The notes: generated by a model not told the origin, from the letters alone. 64,000 bases of DNA from Aeromicrobium duanguangcaii (GCF_024508295.1 NZ_CP101990.1:1488001-1552000); one strand, 5' to 3'; positions 16,875-26,665 are shown, numbered from the stretch's first letter. Made by a program: numbers and translations.

Positions 16875-19382
16875 TCAACGAGGGCGCGGCTTGTTCGTCC
16901 GTCGGGTGGCCGGTGCGCTGCGCGGATCGTCGGGCCAGGAGTGCTTGGGGTAGCGGCCGCGCAGGTCCGCCCGCACGGCCGGGTAGCCGGTGTCCCAGAA
17001 GGAATCGAGGTCCGCCGTGATGGCTGCGGGGCGGCGGGCGGGGGAGAGCAGGTGCAGCAGGAGCGGCACCCGGCCACCGCCGAGGACGGGCGCGGATGAC
17101 CAGCCGAAGACCTCCTGCAGCCTGACCGCGAGCACGGGTTGCTCCTGGGAGTAGTCGATCCGCACGACCGATCCGCTGGGGACCTCGACGCGCTCCGGGG
17201 CCAGCTCGTCGAGCCTGCTGGCCTCGGGCCACGGCAACAAGGCCCGCAGCGCGCCGAGGATGTCGATGCGGCGGAGGTCCTGCGCCGACCGGACGCGCGC
17301 CAGCTGCGGCCCCAGCCATGACTGGAGGTTCTGGGTCAGCGCCTCGTCACTGACGTCGGGCCACGGGTCGCCCAGCGCTCGGTGCAGGAAGTCGAGCCGA
17401 GCGCGCAGCGCTGTGGCCGCCTCCGACCAGGTGAAGAGACCGATTCCCTCGCTCTCCAGCGCCTCCCGGATGGCCGCGGTCACGGCCTCGGCCGGTGGAT
17501 CTTCGAGCCGGACGGAGCTGAGCTCGATCGCACCCAACAGCGTGCGCCGGCGCGCCAGCACGCGCCCGCCGGTCCAGCTGACCTCGTCGACCTCGGTCCA
17601 CAGCGACCCCGCCGCCTCCAGCGCAAGGTCCTCGGTCAGCGGGGCCGCCGACCGGATCCGGGCCTCCCGCTGTCCGGACCGCCGATCCGCATCACCGATC
17701 GCGAGCCACTCCAGGCCGGCCAGGGGACCGGGGTCGCGCTGATCGAGCGCTGCGCCCGTGCCGGAGGTCATCAGGTAGCTGGATGAGCCGGAGCGCTTCC
17801 GCGCGATCCGGTCCGGGTGTGCCAGCGCGACCACCAGCCCCACCGCCACGTCGTCGGTCAGTGCCGCGCCACGGCCGTGGGCGCCGTGCTCCTTCGCGAT
17901 GGCCTCGAGCCGGGTCACCTGGGTGCGCCACGCGCCCGCCCGGTGACCACCGCGCAAGGAGCGGAGCGCAGCCACCAGGTCGGCTCCGGGAGCGCGGACG
18001 TCCTCGCTGAGCATTGCCACGACCTCGGCGGCCCGTCTCGTCCCGACGAGGCCGGCACCGTCGATGAGCGCCCGAGCCAACCGGGGATCGACGGGCACGC
18101 CGGCGATGACCCGGCCTCGAGGCGTGGCGCGTCCGTCCTCGGTGATCGCTCCGAGGTCCAGCAGCACCTGCCGAGCGGCCGACATGGCGTGCTCCGGCGG
18201 CTGGTCGAGCAGCGCCAGGTCGCGCACGTCGTCCGTGCCCCAGCACGCCACCTCCAGGGTGAAGGCGGTCAGGTCGGCGGTGGCGATCTCGGGCTCGGGA
18301 TGAGCGGCCAGATGCGCGTGCTCCGCCTTGGACCAGCACCGCAGCACGGCGCCCGGACCCAGGCGACCGGCGCGTCCCGCGCGCTGCTCGGCCGAGGCCC
18401 GGCTCACGGCGACGGTGACCAGGGAGGCCAGTCCGCGACGGTGGTCGGTGCGGGGCTCGCGTGAGAATCCGGCATCCACGACGACGCGCACGCCGGGCAC
18501 CGTCAGCGACGACTCGGCGACGGCGGTCGAGACGATCACGCGGCGACGCGGGCCCTCGGTGAGGGCGCGGTCCTGTTCGGCGCCGGACAGACGTCCGTGC
18601 AGGGGATGCACGTCGGCGTCGACGCTGGTGAGGCGGCGCATGGTCGCGTCGACCTCGGCGACACCCGGCACGAAGACCAGGACGTCGCCCTCGTGCTCGG
18701 CCAGCGCCCGGCGCACGGTCGCGGCGACGTGATCGTGGAAGGCCGGGGTGATGCCGCGGTCGTCGGTGCGGCGCGACCCCGGCGGCAGCGGGCACCAGAC
18801 CGTCTCGACGGGGTGCAGGGCACCGGGGACGCTGATCACCGGAGCGCCACCGATCAGCGCGGCTGTCCGCTCGGCCTCGATGGTGGCCGACATCGCCACG
18901 AGCGCGAGGTCCTCGCGGAGGTTGGTCCGGATGTCGACGAGCAGCGCCAGGGTCAGGTCGGCGTCGAGATGGCGCTCGTGAACCTCGTCGAGCACGACGG
19001 CGCCCACGCCGACCAGCTCGGGATCGTGCTGGATCCGCCGGAGGAGCAGGCCCGTGGTGACGACCTCGACCCGCGTGCGTCGGCTGGTGCGCCGGTCTCC
19101 GCGGACCGAGTAGCCGACCGTCTCGCCCACCTGCTCACCCAGCAGGTGCGCCAACCGGCGGGCGGCGGCGCGCGCTGCGATGCGGCTGGGCTGGGTGACG
19201 ACGACCCGTCCGGTGACGACGTTCGCGACCGCGGGCGGGACCAGGGTCGTCTTGCCGGTGCCAGGAGGAGCGTGGACCACCGCGATGCCGCTGGTGCGGA
19301 GCGCCTCGTCGAGCGCCGGCAGTCCCGCGGTGACCGGGAGGTCGGGCGGTGCGGCGAGCAGGCTGCGCAGCGGGTCGGACAC
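16875..19382 (-). CDS. hrpB: ATP-dependent helicase HrpB
   Basis: An 835-residue DEAH-box (SF2) helicase. In order: Walker A APPGTGKT near residue 40, the DEVH box in VVLDEVHERH, the SAT motif in VAMSATIEA, and the RNA-helicase motif VI QRAGRAGR, followed by HA2/OB-type and HrpB C-terminal regions (about 500-835). The length matches HrpB (about 820). The cellular role in bacteria is unclear. GTG 19382 is used because the family N-terminus begins there; GTG 19427 would add 15 residues. A fragment of a second hrpB copy lies near 27.9 kb. Confidence 0.93.
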   Translation of the reverse strand: MSDPLRSLLAAPPDLPVTAGLPALDEALRTSGIAVVHAPPGTGKTTLVPPAVANVVTGRVVVTQPSRIAARAAARRLAHLLGEQVGETVGYSVRGDRRTSRRTRVEVVTTGLLLRRIQHDPELVGVGAVVLDEVHERHLDADLTLALLVDIRTNLREDLALVAMSATIEAERTAALIGGAPVISVPGALHPVETVWCPLPPGSRRTDDRGITPAFHDHVAATVRRALAEHEGDVLVFVPGVAEVDATMRRLTSVDADVHPLHGRLSGAEQDRALTEGPRRRVIVSTAVAESSLTVPGVRVVVDAGFSREPRTDHRRGLASLVTVAVSRASAEQRAGRAGRLGPGAVLRCWSKAEHAHLAAHPEPEIATADLTAFTLEVACWGTDDVRDLALLDQPPEHAMSAARQVLLDLGAITEDGRATPRGRVIAGVPVDPRLARALIDGAGLVGTRRAAEVVAMLSEDVRAPGADLVAALRSLRGGHRAGAWRTQVTRLEAIAKEHGAHGRGAALTDDVAVGLVVALAHPDRIARKRSGSSSYLMTSGTGAALDQRDPGPLAGLEWLAIGDADRRSGQREARIRSAAPLTEDLALEAAGSLWTEVDEVSWTGGRVLARRRTLLGAIELSSVRLEDPPAEAVTAAIREALESEGIGLFTWSEAATALRARLDFLHRALGDPWPDVSDEALTQNLQSWLGPQLARVRSAQDLRRIDILGALRALLPWPEASRLDELAPERVEVPSGSVVRIDYSQEQPVLAVRLQEVFGWSSAPVLGGGRVPLLLHLLSPARRPAAITADLDSFWDTGYPAVRADLRGRYPKHSWPDDPRSAPATRRTNKPRPR

Positions 19383-19465
19383 TCCTGAAGTCTGCCCGAC
19401 GCGGCTCGGGGCGCCGCCATGCGTCACGGATGATTCGTCTGCGGGCCCCGGGGTACAGGGATCAG

Positions 19466-19840
19466 GTGACCGATACCCAACACCCGTTCCTCTCGACGAT
19501 CGGCGCTCCGACGCACGAAGCGGCCGACGGAAAAGCGACCCTGACCATGGATGCCGGCAGCGAGCATCTCAACCCCGCCGGCACGGTTCACGGCGGAATG
19601 CTCGCCACCTTGGTCGACACGACCATGGGCGCCGCCATCCTCAGCATCGTGGACGACGAGGTGCCCGCCACGAGCCAGCTGACGGTGACGTATCTCCGTC
19701 CCGGCAAGCCCGGTCCGCTCACGGTCACCGCCACGGTGCGCAAGCGCGGGGACCGGCTCACCATCTGTGAGGCTGAGATCGAGCAGGACGGGAAGTCGCT
19801 CGTGCACGCGCTGGCGACCTTCGCGCTGAAGGAGACCTGA
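19466..19840 (+). CDS. PaaI-type hotdog thioesterase
   Basis: A 124-residue hotdog-fold acyl-CoA thioesterase. The signature LNPAGTVHGGMLATLVDTTMG holds the conserved N-x-x-G-x-x-HGG loop and the following helix with the catalytic Asp. SQLTVTYLRP is the central strand. Relatives hydrolyse phenylacetyl-CoA-type or short acyl-CoA esters. GTG 19466 is chosen; ATG 19430 would add 12 residues. Divergent from hrpB. Confidence 0.9.
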   Translation: MTDTQHPFLSTIGAPTHEAADGKATLTMDAGSEHLNPAGTVHGGMLATLVDTTMGAAILSIVDDEVPATSQLTVTYLRPGKPGPLTVTATVRKRGDRLTICEAEIEQDGKSLVHALATFALKET

Positions 19841-20023
19841 CAGGCATACCCGCGGTGCTGGATGTTGCCGCGTAGCTCATGTTCGGACTACAGGTGCACG
19901 CAATTCGATGTGCCGGCGGTGACAGTGAAACGCCTGCGCGCGGCCGACCTATCTGAGATTCTTTTTTCCCGTTGGTCGTGAGCCGATTCGACCGTTCGAC
20001 GCGGGGATTCTCGGGGGCTGCTT

Positions 20024-20896
20024 GTGAAGACTGGAAACGATCGTCCGTCGCCGCGGCGTCGGACTGAGACCGGGCGACTGATCCTCGGGTCCCTGCTTGA
20101 GATGGGGATCAAGGCGTACGGAGTAGGTGCCGCCACGAGTGTCGCTATCGGCAATGCTGAGACAGCGGGCGGGAAGGGCGAGGTGGCGCTCAAGTCCGTC
20201 CCTACGCTTGCGAACAGGTACCACGACGCGAAGTTCGTGGTCGAGCACCGCGAGGAGATTCAGTCCGCGCTCGACTACCTCGAAAACCAGACGCCGGAAC
20301 AAGTTGAACTCCAAGCGACTCTCGACAAGAGCTCCGGAACCCTCCGAAGCATCGAGACGACCTACGAGGAGTTCGAGCGAGCGCAGGACTCGCTACCCGA
20401 TCCCATTGGTGCTGCCGGACACTTCAAGGAGGCTTGGGACGCCAAGCCGGACTTGGACTCCATCCGGCAACTCGTAGACACGGCCGAGAAGTTCGGTCCA
20501 CTCTCTGACAAGGTCGAGATCCTGGTCCGCGCTTACTACAGAGCCATGTCGGCAGCGGTGGACAACTTTGCGAGCGACGAGATCGTCGCGACGATCACCG
20601 TCATGGCCCTGTCGATGGCGCTGGCGTTCGCCGTCGGGCGGGCCGTCGGATTCTGGGTCCGCAGGGGTCGGCCCGGCTTCTTGGCGCGGGCGCTTCAACG
20701 ACTGGGCGCGCGCAGGTTCCGGGGGTGGTACGTGCGCAATCTCGAGTACGCGCTGGGCGACCCGGTTTACGAGGCGGCCCGTGAGCGGATGCAGCGAGAC
20801 GTCGCGGCCAACCCGGAGGACGCGCTCGACGAAGAGACCCTCAAGGACCTCGAGGACTACTTCGCCATCAGGCTCAGGTACGCGACGACCCGGTGA
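20024..20896 (+). CDS. Hypothetical membrane protein, 290 residues
   Basis: An unrecognised protein. Residues 25-50 are Gly/Ala-rich and weakly hydrophobic. Residues 60-175 are charged and helical, probably coiled coil (EEIQSALDYLENQTPEQVEL). One strong membrane segment at about 189-210 (VATITVMALSMALAFAVGRA) is followed by a very basic stretch and an acidic helical C-terminus. The GTG start follows GGGGGCTGCTT. Codon use is less GC-biased than in the core genes. It is convergent with the phage-type helicase. No function is proposed. Confidence 0.68.
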   Translation: MKTGNDRPSPRRRTETGRLILGSLLEMGIKAYGVGAATSVAIGNAETAGGKGEVALKSVPTLANRYHDAKFVVEHREEIQSALDYLENQTPEQVELQATLDKSSGTLRSIETTYEEFERAQDSLPDPIGAAGHFKEAWDAKPDLDSIRQLVDTAEKFGPLSDKVEILVRAYYRAMSAAVDNFASDEIVATITVMALSMALAFAVGRAVGFWVRRGRPGFLARALQRLGARRFRGWYVRNLEYALGDPVYEAARERMQRDVAANPEDALDEETLKDLEDYFAIRLRYATTR

Positions 20897-20923
20897 CCGA
20901 CGAAACCGGAGAGGTGCTTCGGC

Positions 20924-22657
20924 TCAGGGACTGTCCTCGGTCAGTGCCGTGGGCGGCAGCCAGTCGGCGCCGAGGAGCTCAGCGAGCTCGGTGAGGCCGG
21001 TGGTGTCGCTCCCGGCCGTGTCGGAGGCGGCGGCGATCCGCTCGACCATGACCTTGCCGACGTGTTCCTCGACGGTGCCCTCGGCGTAGGCGATGTGCCA
21101 CGGCGAGACCTGGTGGTCGCGGTGCGTCCGGCCGGTCACCTGGCGCCCGGCGATGCCCGAGAAGCGCGCTTGGTGGAAGACGCCGACCCGCGGCTCGGTG
21201 CTCGCTTGGCGGCCGTCGGCCAGGGTCTCGCCGGCGTGCAGGCTGATCGAGGCGACCGTCGTGAACACGCAGACCTTCGCCTGCCCGGTCTGGAACCGGA
21301 GCCGCTCGGCCTCGACGTCGAACCGGTCGCGGCCGTAGATCGTGGCGACCTCGATGCCGCTGTCGCGCAGTCGGTCGGCGATCGGGTCGGCGGCGGTGCC
21401 GACGAACTCGACGGAACAGGCCACCTGGCGCTCGGCCTCGACCTGCTGGGCGATCCAGGCGACGGTGGAGTCGACGCGGATCAGTCCCGCCTTCTGCCGG
21501 AAGCGCAGCAGCGCGGACCGGCCCTTCGCGACGCTGCGGCCGCGCCGGGCGATGTCCATCTCGCGGCAGAACTCGCCCCACTCGGCCTCGTAGGCGCTCC
21601 GCTCCGTCGGGGTGAGGGTCACGGGCATGCCCGAGATCGGCACCGGCCCCCACGGCGCGGCGCGGTGCAGCATCGCGGGCGGCTGCTCGTCGTTCAGCCA
21701 GCCGCGCACCAGCTTGAGATCGGCCGCGCGCTGGGCGGGATCGGTGGTCCAGGTCGCGCCGTAACGGCCGTGCTCCACGCCGACGCCGTGGCGCTCGAGC
21801 GCGGTGGCGAACGTCGCTCCGGGCTGCGTGGCGGAGGTCCAGTCCTTCATCGGCTCGTCGAGCACCTGCGCATAGGCCGGAGCGAGGTAGGGCAGCTCGA
21901 GTGGCGTGTGTCCGGGCGTCGCGGTCGTTGCGATGACGAACGGCGCCTTGTCGTGTGGCTTTCCGTGTCCCGAGATCCGCGCCCAGTGCTTCCACCGCTT
22001 CGTCGTCGTGCGTCGCAGCGCGTGCGCCTCGTCAGCGATGATCACGTCCCACGTGTGGTCCTTGACCTTCTCCAACCGGTCCCACGTGATCACCACCCAC
22101 TCGAGGCCGCCGTCGCCCAGCGCCCCGATGGTGCGGCACCAGTGCCCGATGGTGATCGCGGCGGGCCGGTCGGCCACGACGAGCACCCGCTGAGCACCAC
22201 GCAGGTCGCCCACCGCTGTCGCGCCGAGGACGGCCGAGATCGTCTTGCCCACGCCGGGCTCGTCGGCCAGCAGGAACTGTCGGCCGCCCGCAGCGGCCCG
22301 TGCCGCGATTGCGTCGGCTGCCTCGTACTGGAGTTGCCGGGGCTCGAGAGCGCCCGTCGCCTCGGGGCTCGGCGTCGCGTCGTCGGGGTTCAGCGAGTTC
22401 TCGATGAACCGACCGAGCGTGTACGGCCCGGGGGAGTAGGGAGCGAGGTGCGCGGGCAGGTCACGTCCTACGTGGAGATGGGTCTTGACCGCCGGGTGCC
22501 ACGCGGCGCCGTCGACCTGGGTCCCGTACGGGACATCGAGCACCCACACCCGCTCACCCGGACCGGCCACCGGCAACGGCCGCGCCGGCTGTCGCGTCCC
22601 GCTGCGACGCGGGGACGCGCTGCGTCGACGAGTGCTGGATCGGCGAGAACTGGCCAC
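20924..22657 (-). CDS. SNF2/DEAD-like superfamily 2 helicase, phage type
   Basis: A 577-residue SF2 helicase. The Walker A is LADEPGVGKT, the DEAH box is VIIADEAHAL, motif III is ATTATPG, and the C-terminal lobe has GRQVTGRTHRD as motif VI. The basic first 25 residues may be disordered. The compact size and the domain order resemble helicases encoded by actinobacteriophages more than chromosomal repair helicases. No other phage gene adjoins it. The start at ATG 22657 gives the whole frame; a later start near the PARPLPV region is possible. Confidence 0.82.
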   Translation of the reverse strand: MASSRRSSTRRRSASPRRSGTRQPARPLPVAGPGERVWVLDVPYGTQVDGAAWHPAVKTHLHVGRDLPAHLAPYSPGPYTLGRFIENSLNPDDATPSPEATGALEPRQLQYEAADAIAARAAAGGRQFLLADEPGVGKTISAVLGATAVGDLRGAQRVLVVADRPAAITIGHWCRTIGALGDGGLEWVVITWDRLEKVKDHTWDVIIADEAHALRRTTTKRWKHWARISGHGKPHDKAPFVIATTATPGHTPLELPYLAPAYAQVLDEPMKDWTSATQPGATFATALERHGVGVEHGRYGATWTTDPAQRAADLKLVRGWLNDEQPPAMLHRAAPWGPVPISGMPVTLTPTERSAYEAEWGEFCREMDIARRGRSVAKGRSALLRFRQKAGLIRVDSTVAWIAQQVEAERQVACSVEFVGTAADPIADRLRDSGIEVATIYGRDRFDVEAERLRFQTGQAKVCVFTTVASISLHAGETLADGRQASTEPRVGVFHQARFSGIAGRQVTGRTHRDHQVSPWHIAYAEGTVEEHVGKVMVERIAAASDTAGSDTTGLTELAELLGADWLPPTALTEDSP

Positions 22658-22743
22658 CTCCGGACGTTACCGGCGCGGCCGGGTCGAACAGCGCTGGCTC
22701 GCCCAAGCCGGTGCGTGGTCAACTCGACAGTCTTTCCATTTCG

Positions 22744-23172
22744 TCACGGTCGGACGAAGACGCCCATGCGGCCGGCGGCGCGGAAGCCGTTCTTTTCATA
22801 GAAGGCCGACGCGGAGCTGTCACGGGCAGTCAGGAGATACCAGTGCCGCACGTCTGGGAGCTGTGCGGTGAGAGCTTCGAGGAGCAGGGTGCCGTGGCCC
22901 CTGCGTTGCTCGCTTGCACGGACGCACATCTCCTTCAGGAGGAAGTGATCGTCGGCTCCAGCGCGCTCCAGATGCCCGAGAGCGAACCCGAGGAGTTCGC
23001 CTTCGGAGTCCCACAAGCAGACACCGTGGGCACGAGGAGTGGCGAGGAAGTCGCCGAGCCGCTGCGCAGCATCGTCGGCTTTCCACGGTTCGTTCCACGG
23101 CGGCGCACTGAAAGTGTCGACGTAGAGAGAGACGCAAGCAGCGAGCACGTCAGTCGTCAGGGCTGCGATCAC
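22744..23172 (-). CDS. GNAT family N-acetyltransferase
   Basis: A 142-residue acetyltransferase with a GTG start. The acetyl-CoA loop is SEQRRGHGTLLLEAL, and the final SASAFYEKNGF is the usual motif B. The early segment (VSLYVDTFSAPPWNEPW) is typical of GNATs related to aminoglycoside-type enzymes, but no resistance call is justified. It is divergent from the gyrase-A-like miniprotein. Confidence 0.87.
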   Translation of the reverse strand: MIAALTTDVLAACVSLYVDTFSAPPWNEPWKADDAAQRLGDFLATPRAHGVCLWDSEGELLGFALGHLERAGADDHFLLKEMCVRASEQRRGHGTLLLEALTAQLPDVRHWYLLTARDSSASAFYEKNGFRAAGRMGVFVRP

Positions 23173-23275
23173 GCCTGAACCATGTCATGCCCGAATGGTC
23201 CGCGTTCGTTCAGAACACCGACCGGTAGGGCCAGTTCTCTGCCTCCGTCGCCACCATCGGTGCCACGATGGCGTC

Positions 23276-23587
23276 ATGCGCCGCCACCGAGAGCCGAGTC
23301 ACGCGGAGATGCTCGCCCAGGCCACTGATCGTCTCCACATCATGCAAGCCCTCGACAGCGCTCTGGAACGGTGGCCAGAGGTCTCAGCCCTTGCCTGGGA
23401 AGCAGAATCCACCGAAGAGTTCATCACCCAGCTCGGTGAACTGCTGGGGATCGACGAGACCCAAGCAACCGCTGTGGCAGATCTTCAACTCCGCCGGATC
23501 CCTCGCGAACAGAGGGCATGGATCCGGGCGCAGGTCGATGAAATCAAGGTCGAGCTCGCCCACTTGAGATCTACTGATCCCACGTAG
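23276..23587 (+). CDS. Miniprotein resembling the GyrA coiled-coil/C-gate segment
   Basis: A 103-residue protein. Residues about 18-100 resemble the segment of DNA gyrase subunit A just before its C-terminal domain: a LHIMQALDSAL helix, GELLGIDETQATAVADLQLR like the GLSEIQAQAILDMQL element, then a final helix IRAQVDEIKVELAHL. No breakage-reunion tyrosine domain or beta-pinwheel is present. It could be a free-standing gyrase-binding modulator or a domesticated fragment. ATG 23276 is preferred over the longer frame, whose first 27 residues look random. Confidence 0.7.
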   Translation: MRRHREPSHAEMLAQATDRLHIMQALDSALERWPEVSALAWEAESTEEFITQLGELLGIDETQATAVADLQLRRIPREQRAWIRAQVDEIKVELAHLRSTDPT

Positions 23588-23602
23588 CGCCGCCCTCGTG
23601 AT

Positions 23603-25192
23603 TCAGCCAGCCGGAGGCGTTTCCTCACTGTCGGTCGACTTCGGCAGGCGGAACGTGGCCAGCAGGCCGATGAACAGCGCGAGTGCGGCGAAGCCCGTGG
23701 TGAGCTGACTGGCGTGGATCATCGCGTCGGTGGCCGCGTCCGCGATCGCGGTGCTGCCCTGCTGACGCTGCAGGCCCTCGATGGCGATGCCGGCCGAATC
23801 GGCGACGGCCTTGGTGAGCTTGTCGACGGTCTCACCGGGTAGGGACAGTGCCTTGAGGTTGGCCTCCGTGGTGCGGCCGAGGTTGGCGATGAGCAGACCG
23901 CCGAGGACCGCGACGCCGAGCGCCGAACCGAGCTGGCGGGCACTGGACTGCAGGCCGGACGCCTGGCCGCTCTCGTCGACGGGGACGTCCTTGAGCAGCA
24001 GCGAGGTCAGCTGGGCGGTGGCCATGCCGACTCCGACGCCGTAGACGAACAGGCAGACCACCAGGTGCCACGCGGGGACGTTCCTCGAGATGAGCAGGGC
24101 CAGCGCGCCGACGGCCACGGTCTCCAGCGCGAGGCCGATCTGCACCACGGAGCGTTGGGACAGCTGGTCGGACAGTCGCGGCAGGACGCTGGAGATGAGG
24201 AAGGTGCCCATCGCCAGCGCGAGGATGATCCAGCCGGTCTGCAGAGCGGTGTAACCGAGCGCGCCCTGCAGGAGCAGCGGCAGGGTGAACAGCAGACCGA
24301 ACTCGCCCAGCGCGACGATCAGAGCGGCGAGCATGCCCGCGCTGAACGTGGGGATGAGGAACAGCGTGAGGTCGACCAGCACCGGTTTGCCAGCGACTCG
24401 GCGGCGACGCTCGTGCAGTACGAAGAGCAGCAGGGACACCAGGCCCACGGCCAGCACGATCGGGACCGGCGAGATGGTGCCACTGTCGGTGCGCCACCAC
24501 CCGTAGTTCCTGGACTCGATGAGCGCGAACACCGTGGCGCCCATGCCGACCATCGTGAGGATGATGGCCAGGTAGTCGCCGCTGGGCTGGGCGTTGGGGT
24601 CGCGGGTCTCGGGCAGCGATCGGACGATGCCGAACGCGACGAGGAGTCCGACGGGGATGTTGAGCCAGAACGCCCAGCGCCAGGACACGTCCGTGGCGAG
24701 CCAGCCGCCCAGCAGCGGGCCGATGGCCGCCATGCCGCCGATGGCCGAGCCGTAGACGGCGAACGCGATGACGCGTGCGCGACCGACGAACAGCGCGTTC
24801 ATGCTCGACAGCGTGGTCGGCAGGATCATCGCGGCACCGACGCCCTGGACGAATCGCGCGCCGATCAGCATGTGCGCGTTCACCGCGAGGCCGGCGAAGA
24901 CCGACGCGACCATGAACAGGATCAGGCCGATGAGGAACAGCAGCCGTCGGCCCTTCAGGTCCCCGATGCGGCCGACGGTGATGAGCAGCGCCGCGAACAC
25001 GAGCGCGTAGACCGCGTTCATCCACTGCGCCTCGGTGGCCGTCATGTCGAGGTCCTCGATGACGACCGGCAGCGCCACGTTCACGATCGTGGCGTCCATG
25101 ATGACGAGCGACACGCCGAAACCGATGGTGAGCAGCGCCGCCCAGTCACGGCGCGTCATCACGGGCCCGGCGTCAGACGTGGGCGAGGTCAT
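23603..25192 (-). CDS. MFS multidrug exporter, DHA2 (EmrB/QacA) family
   Basis: A 529-residue inner-membrane proton-driven exporter with about 14 membrane segments. The DHA2 motifs are visible: DATIVNVALPVV in the first helix, TVGRIGDLKGRR as motif A between helices 2 and 3, and GAAMILPTTLSSM. The C-terminal part adds a periplasmic-type loop (about 425-490) common in this family. It probably expels drugs or metabolites. No TetR-type regulator is adjacent, so control is unknown. Confidence 0.92.
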   Translation of the reverse strand: MTSPTSDAGPVMTRRDWAALLTIGFGVSLVIMDATIVNVALPVVIEDLDMTATEAQWMNAVYALVFAALLITVGRIGDLKGRRLLFLIGLILFMVASVFAGLAVNAHMLIGARFVQGVGAAMILPTTLSSMNALFVGRARVIAFAVYGSAIGGMAAIGPLLGGWLATDVSWRWAFWLNIPVGLLVAFGIVRSLPETRDPNAQPSGDYLAIILTMVGMGATVFALIESRNYGWWRTDSGTISPVPIVLAVGLVSLLLFVLHERRRRVAGKPVLVDLTLFLIPTFSAGMLAALIVALGEFGLLFTLPLLLQGALGYTALQTGWIILALAMGTFLISSVLPRLSDQLSQRSVVQIGLALETVAVGALALLISRNVPAWHLVVCLFVYGVGVGMATAQLTSLLLKDVPVDESGQASGLQSSARQLGSALGVAVLGGLLIANLGRTTEANLKALSLPGETVDKLTKAVADSAGIAIEGLQRQQGSTAIADAATDAMIHASQLTTGFAALALFIGLLATFRLPKSTDSEETPPAG

Positions 25193-25283
25193 GCTTCGAG
25201 TCTCGCACCGGTGGGCCGCTTCGTCGTTGTGTCGCGATCTGAATCAAGGGACACCAGAAGAACCTCGAACCTAGGATGACCGC

Positions 25284-26129
25284 GTGGCGACCTCCCGTGT
25301 CCTGACTGGTCTGAGCCGCACGGTTCCGTCGGGCGTGGGCCTGGGCGTGTGCGTGGCGCTCAACTACGTGGTCGCGTACGCGATCCTCGAGTCGCGCTAC
25401 GGGTCGGTGTTCTTCATGTCGGACGACGAACGCAGCAGCATCGTGTGGGTCCCGCTCCTGGTGGGCATGGCGGTGGGCCGTGTCCAGTCTTTGTCGTTCG
25501 GCTTCCGTGTCGCGGCGAGTGCTTCGGTCCTCAGCGTTGTTCTCAGCCTCGCTTTCCTCATGATTCTGGGGCTGCTCCTGGGGACGCTGATTCTGTGTGC
25601 CGTGGGTGCTGCCGCGGGATGGGCCGTGGCATGGGCTCTGGCCCGAATGACCTCGAGGTTCGTGCCGGGGTCGCGCCTTCTCCTGGTGGCCGTCGTGGTG
25701 GCCTCGCCGGTCAGCGTCGTCGTTTCCAAGGCGACTGCCGCCGGTGACGAGGACTTCGCTCGCGTCCACACGACGTCAGATGGGCCGGCCGTGCTGATCC
25801 GGTTGGGGGGCGACGCCTATCAGCACTCCGTCACCGGACGACTGGCCGACGTCGACGGCTGCCTGGGGATCGTCGACGCGGCTCCCGTGCCCGTCCGTGG
25901 CCGCGATCCCCGCTCCCTGATCGAGGCAGCCGAGTCAGGCAGGGCCGTGGTGATCTGGCCGCCGGGGACGACTGTCGGGTCCGACCCGTACACCGTGTAC
26001 AGCGAAGGACGCACCTATCAACTTGGCGACCACGTGACCGTCGGTGGGTGGTGGATCCAGCTCGACGAGGACGACCCGTTCTACAGCCAGACACCCGAGG
26101 CGTGTCTCACGAACGCCTTCATCTCCTAA
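25284..26129 (+). CDS. Hypothetical multi-pass membrane protein
   Basis: A 281-residue protein with four or five hydrophobic segments in residues 15-150 (LGVCVALNYVVAYAIL, IVWVPLLVGMAVG, VLSVVLSLAFLMILGLLLGT and LLLVAVVVASPVSVVV). A soluble C-terminal domain of about 125 residues follows. It holds two cysteines (DGCLGI, EACLTN) and repeated VxxGGxx strands, probably extracytoplasmic. GTG start; divergent from the exporter. Not recognised. Confidence 0.72.
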   Translation: MATSRVLTGLSRTVPSGVGLGVCVALNYVVAYAILESRYGSVFFMSDDERSSIVWVPLLVGMAVGRVQSLSFGFRVAASASVLSVVLSLAFLMILGLLLGTLILCAVGAAAGWAVAWALARMTSRFVPGSRLLLVAVVVASPVSVVVSKATAAGDEDFARVHTTSDGPAVLIRLGGDAYQHSVTGRLADVDGCLGIVDAAPVPVRGRDPRSLIEAAESGRAVVIWPPGTTVGSDPYTVYSEGRTYQLGDHVTVGGWWIQLDEDDPFYSQTPEACLTNAFIS

Positions 26130-26233
26130 CTCGGCACCGTCCTGTCTCGGTCCTCCTGCGTATGCGCACACTCGCGGGGGAATGGGGCACCTTGCATTCC
26201 GGAAACTAGCTCGGCGGCTCAGCCGACCAATGT

Positions 26234-26665
26234 TCAGCGACTTTCGGTGCCGTCGTTGTACGGGGCGGGCAAGCCATCTGGCAGGCGATCCTTCGCCGGG
26301 ATGATGACGGGGTCATGGCGGCGGGCGAGCATGCGAAGCTGACTCTCGGCCCCGCGGGGGTCGCGGTCCGTATTGTCATTGCCGTCGATTCCCACCAGCC
26401 ATGTGAGACCACGGTCAACCTCGACTTTTTCGGCGTGACTGTCGAGGTCGGACACCAGAGCGACGGCGTAAGTCAGCAGACCACCTGCCTGTCGCTGCGC
26501 CCAATCGATCACCTGAAGGACGTCCGCCCCGGTCACGTCGTAGGTATCGGTCCAGCCGTAGGTCGACGATTCGCCACTGCCGTGAAGGTAGACCCGGAAA
26601 CGAGGATGGTGGTCCTCCCAAGAACTGTCGCGCTCATCAACTTGGGCAATCTCTATATCTGTCAC
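26234..26665 (-). CDS. Conserved-looking hypothetical protein, 143 residues
   Basis: A soluble 143-residue protein with a strong coding look: RDSSWEDHHPRFRVYLHGSG, then a DTYDVTGADVLQVIDWAQRQ helix and GLTWLVGIDGND. The pattern (beta hairpin, helix, strand) recurs in actinobacterial hypothetical proteins as I remember them, without known function. GTG 26665 is chosen; the frame is open far upstream but loses coding character. Two copies of a 16-base motif lie 64 and 100 bases upstream. Confidence 0.65.
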   Translation of the reverse strand: MTDIEIAQVDERDSSWEDHHPRFRVYLHGSGESSTYGWTDTYDVTGADVLQVIDWAQRQAGGLLTYAVALVSDLDSHAEKVEVDRGLTWLVGIDGNDNTDRDPRGAESQLRMLARRHDPVIIPAKDRLPDGLPAPYNDGTESR

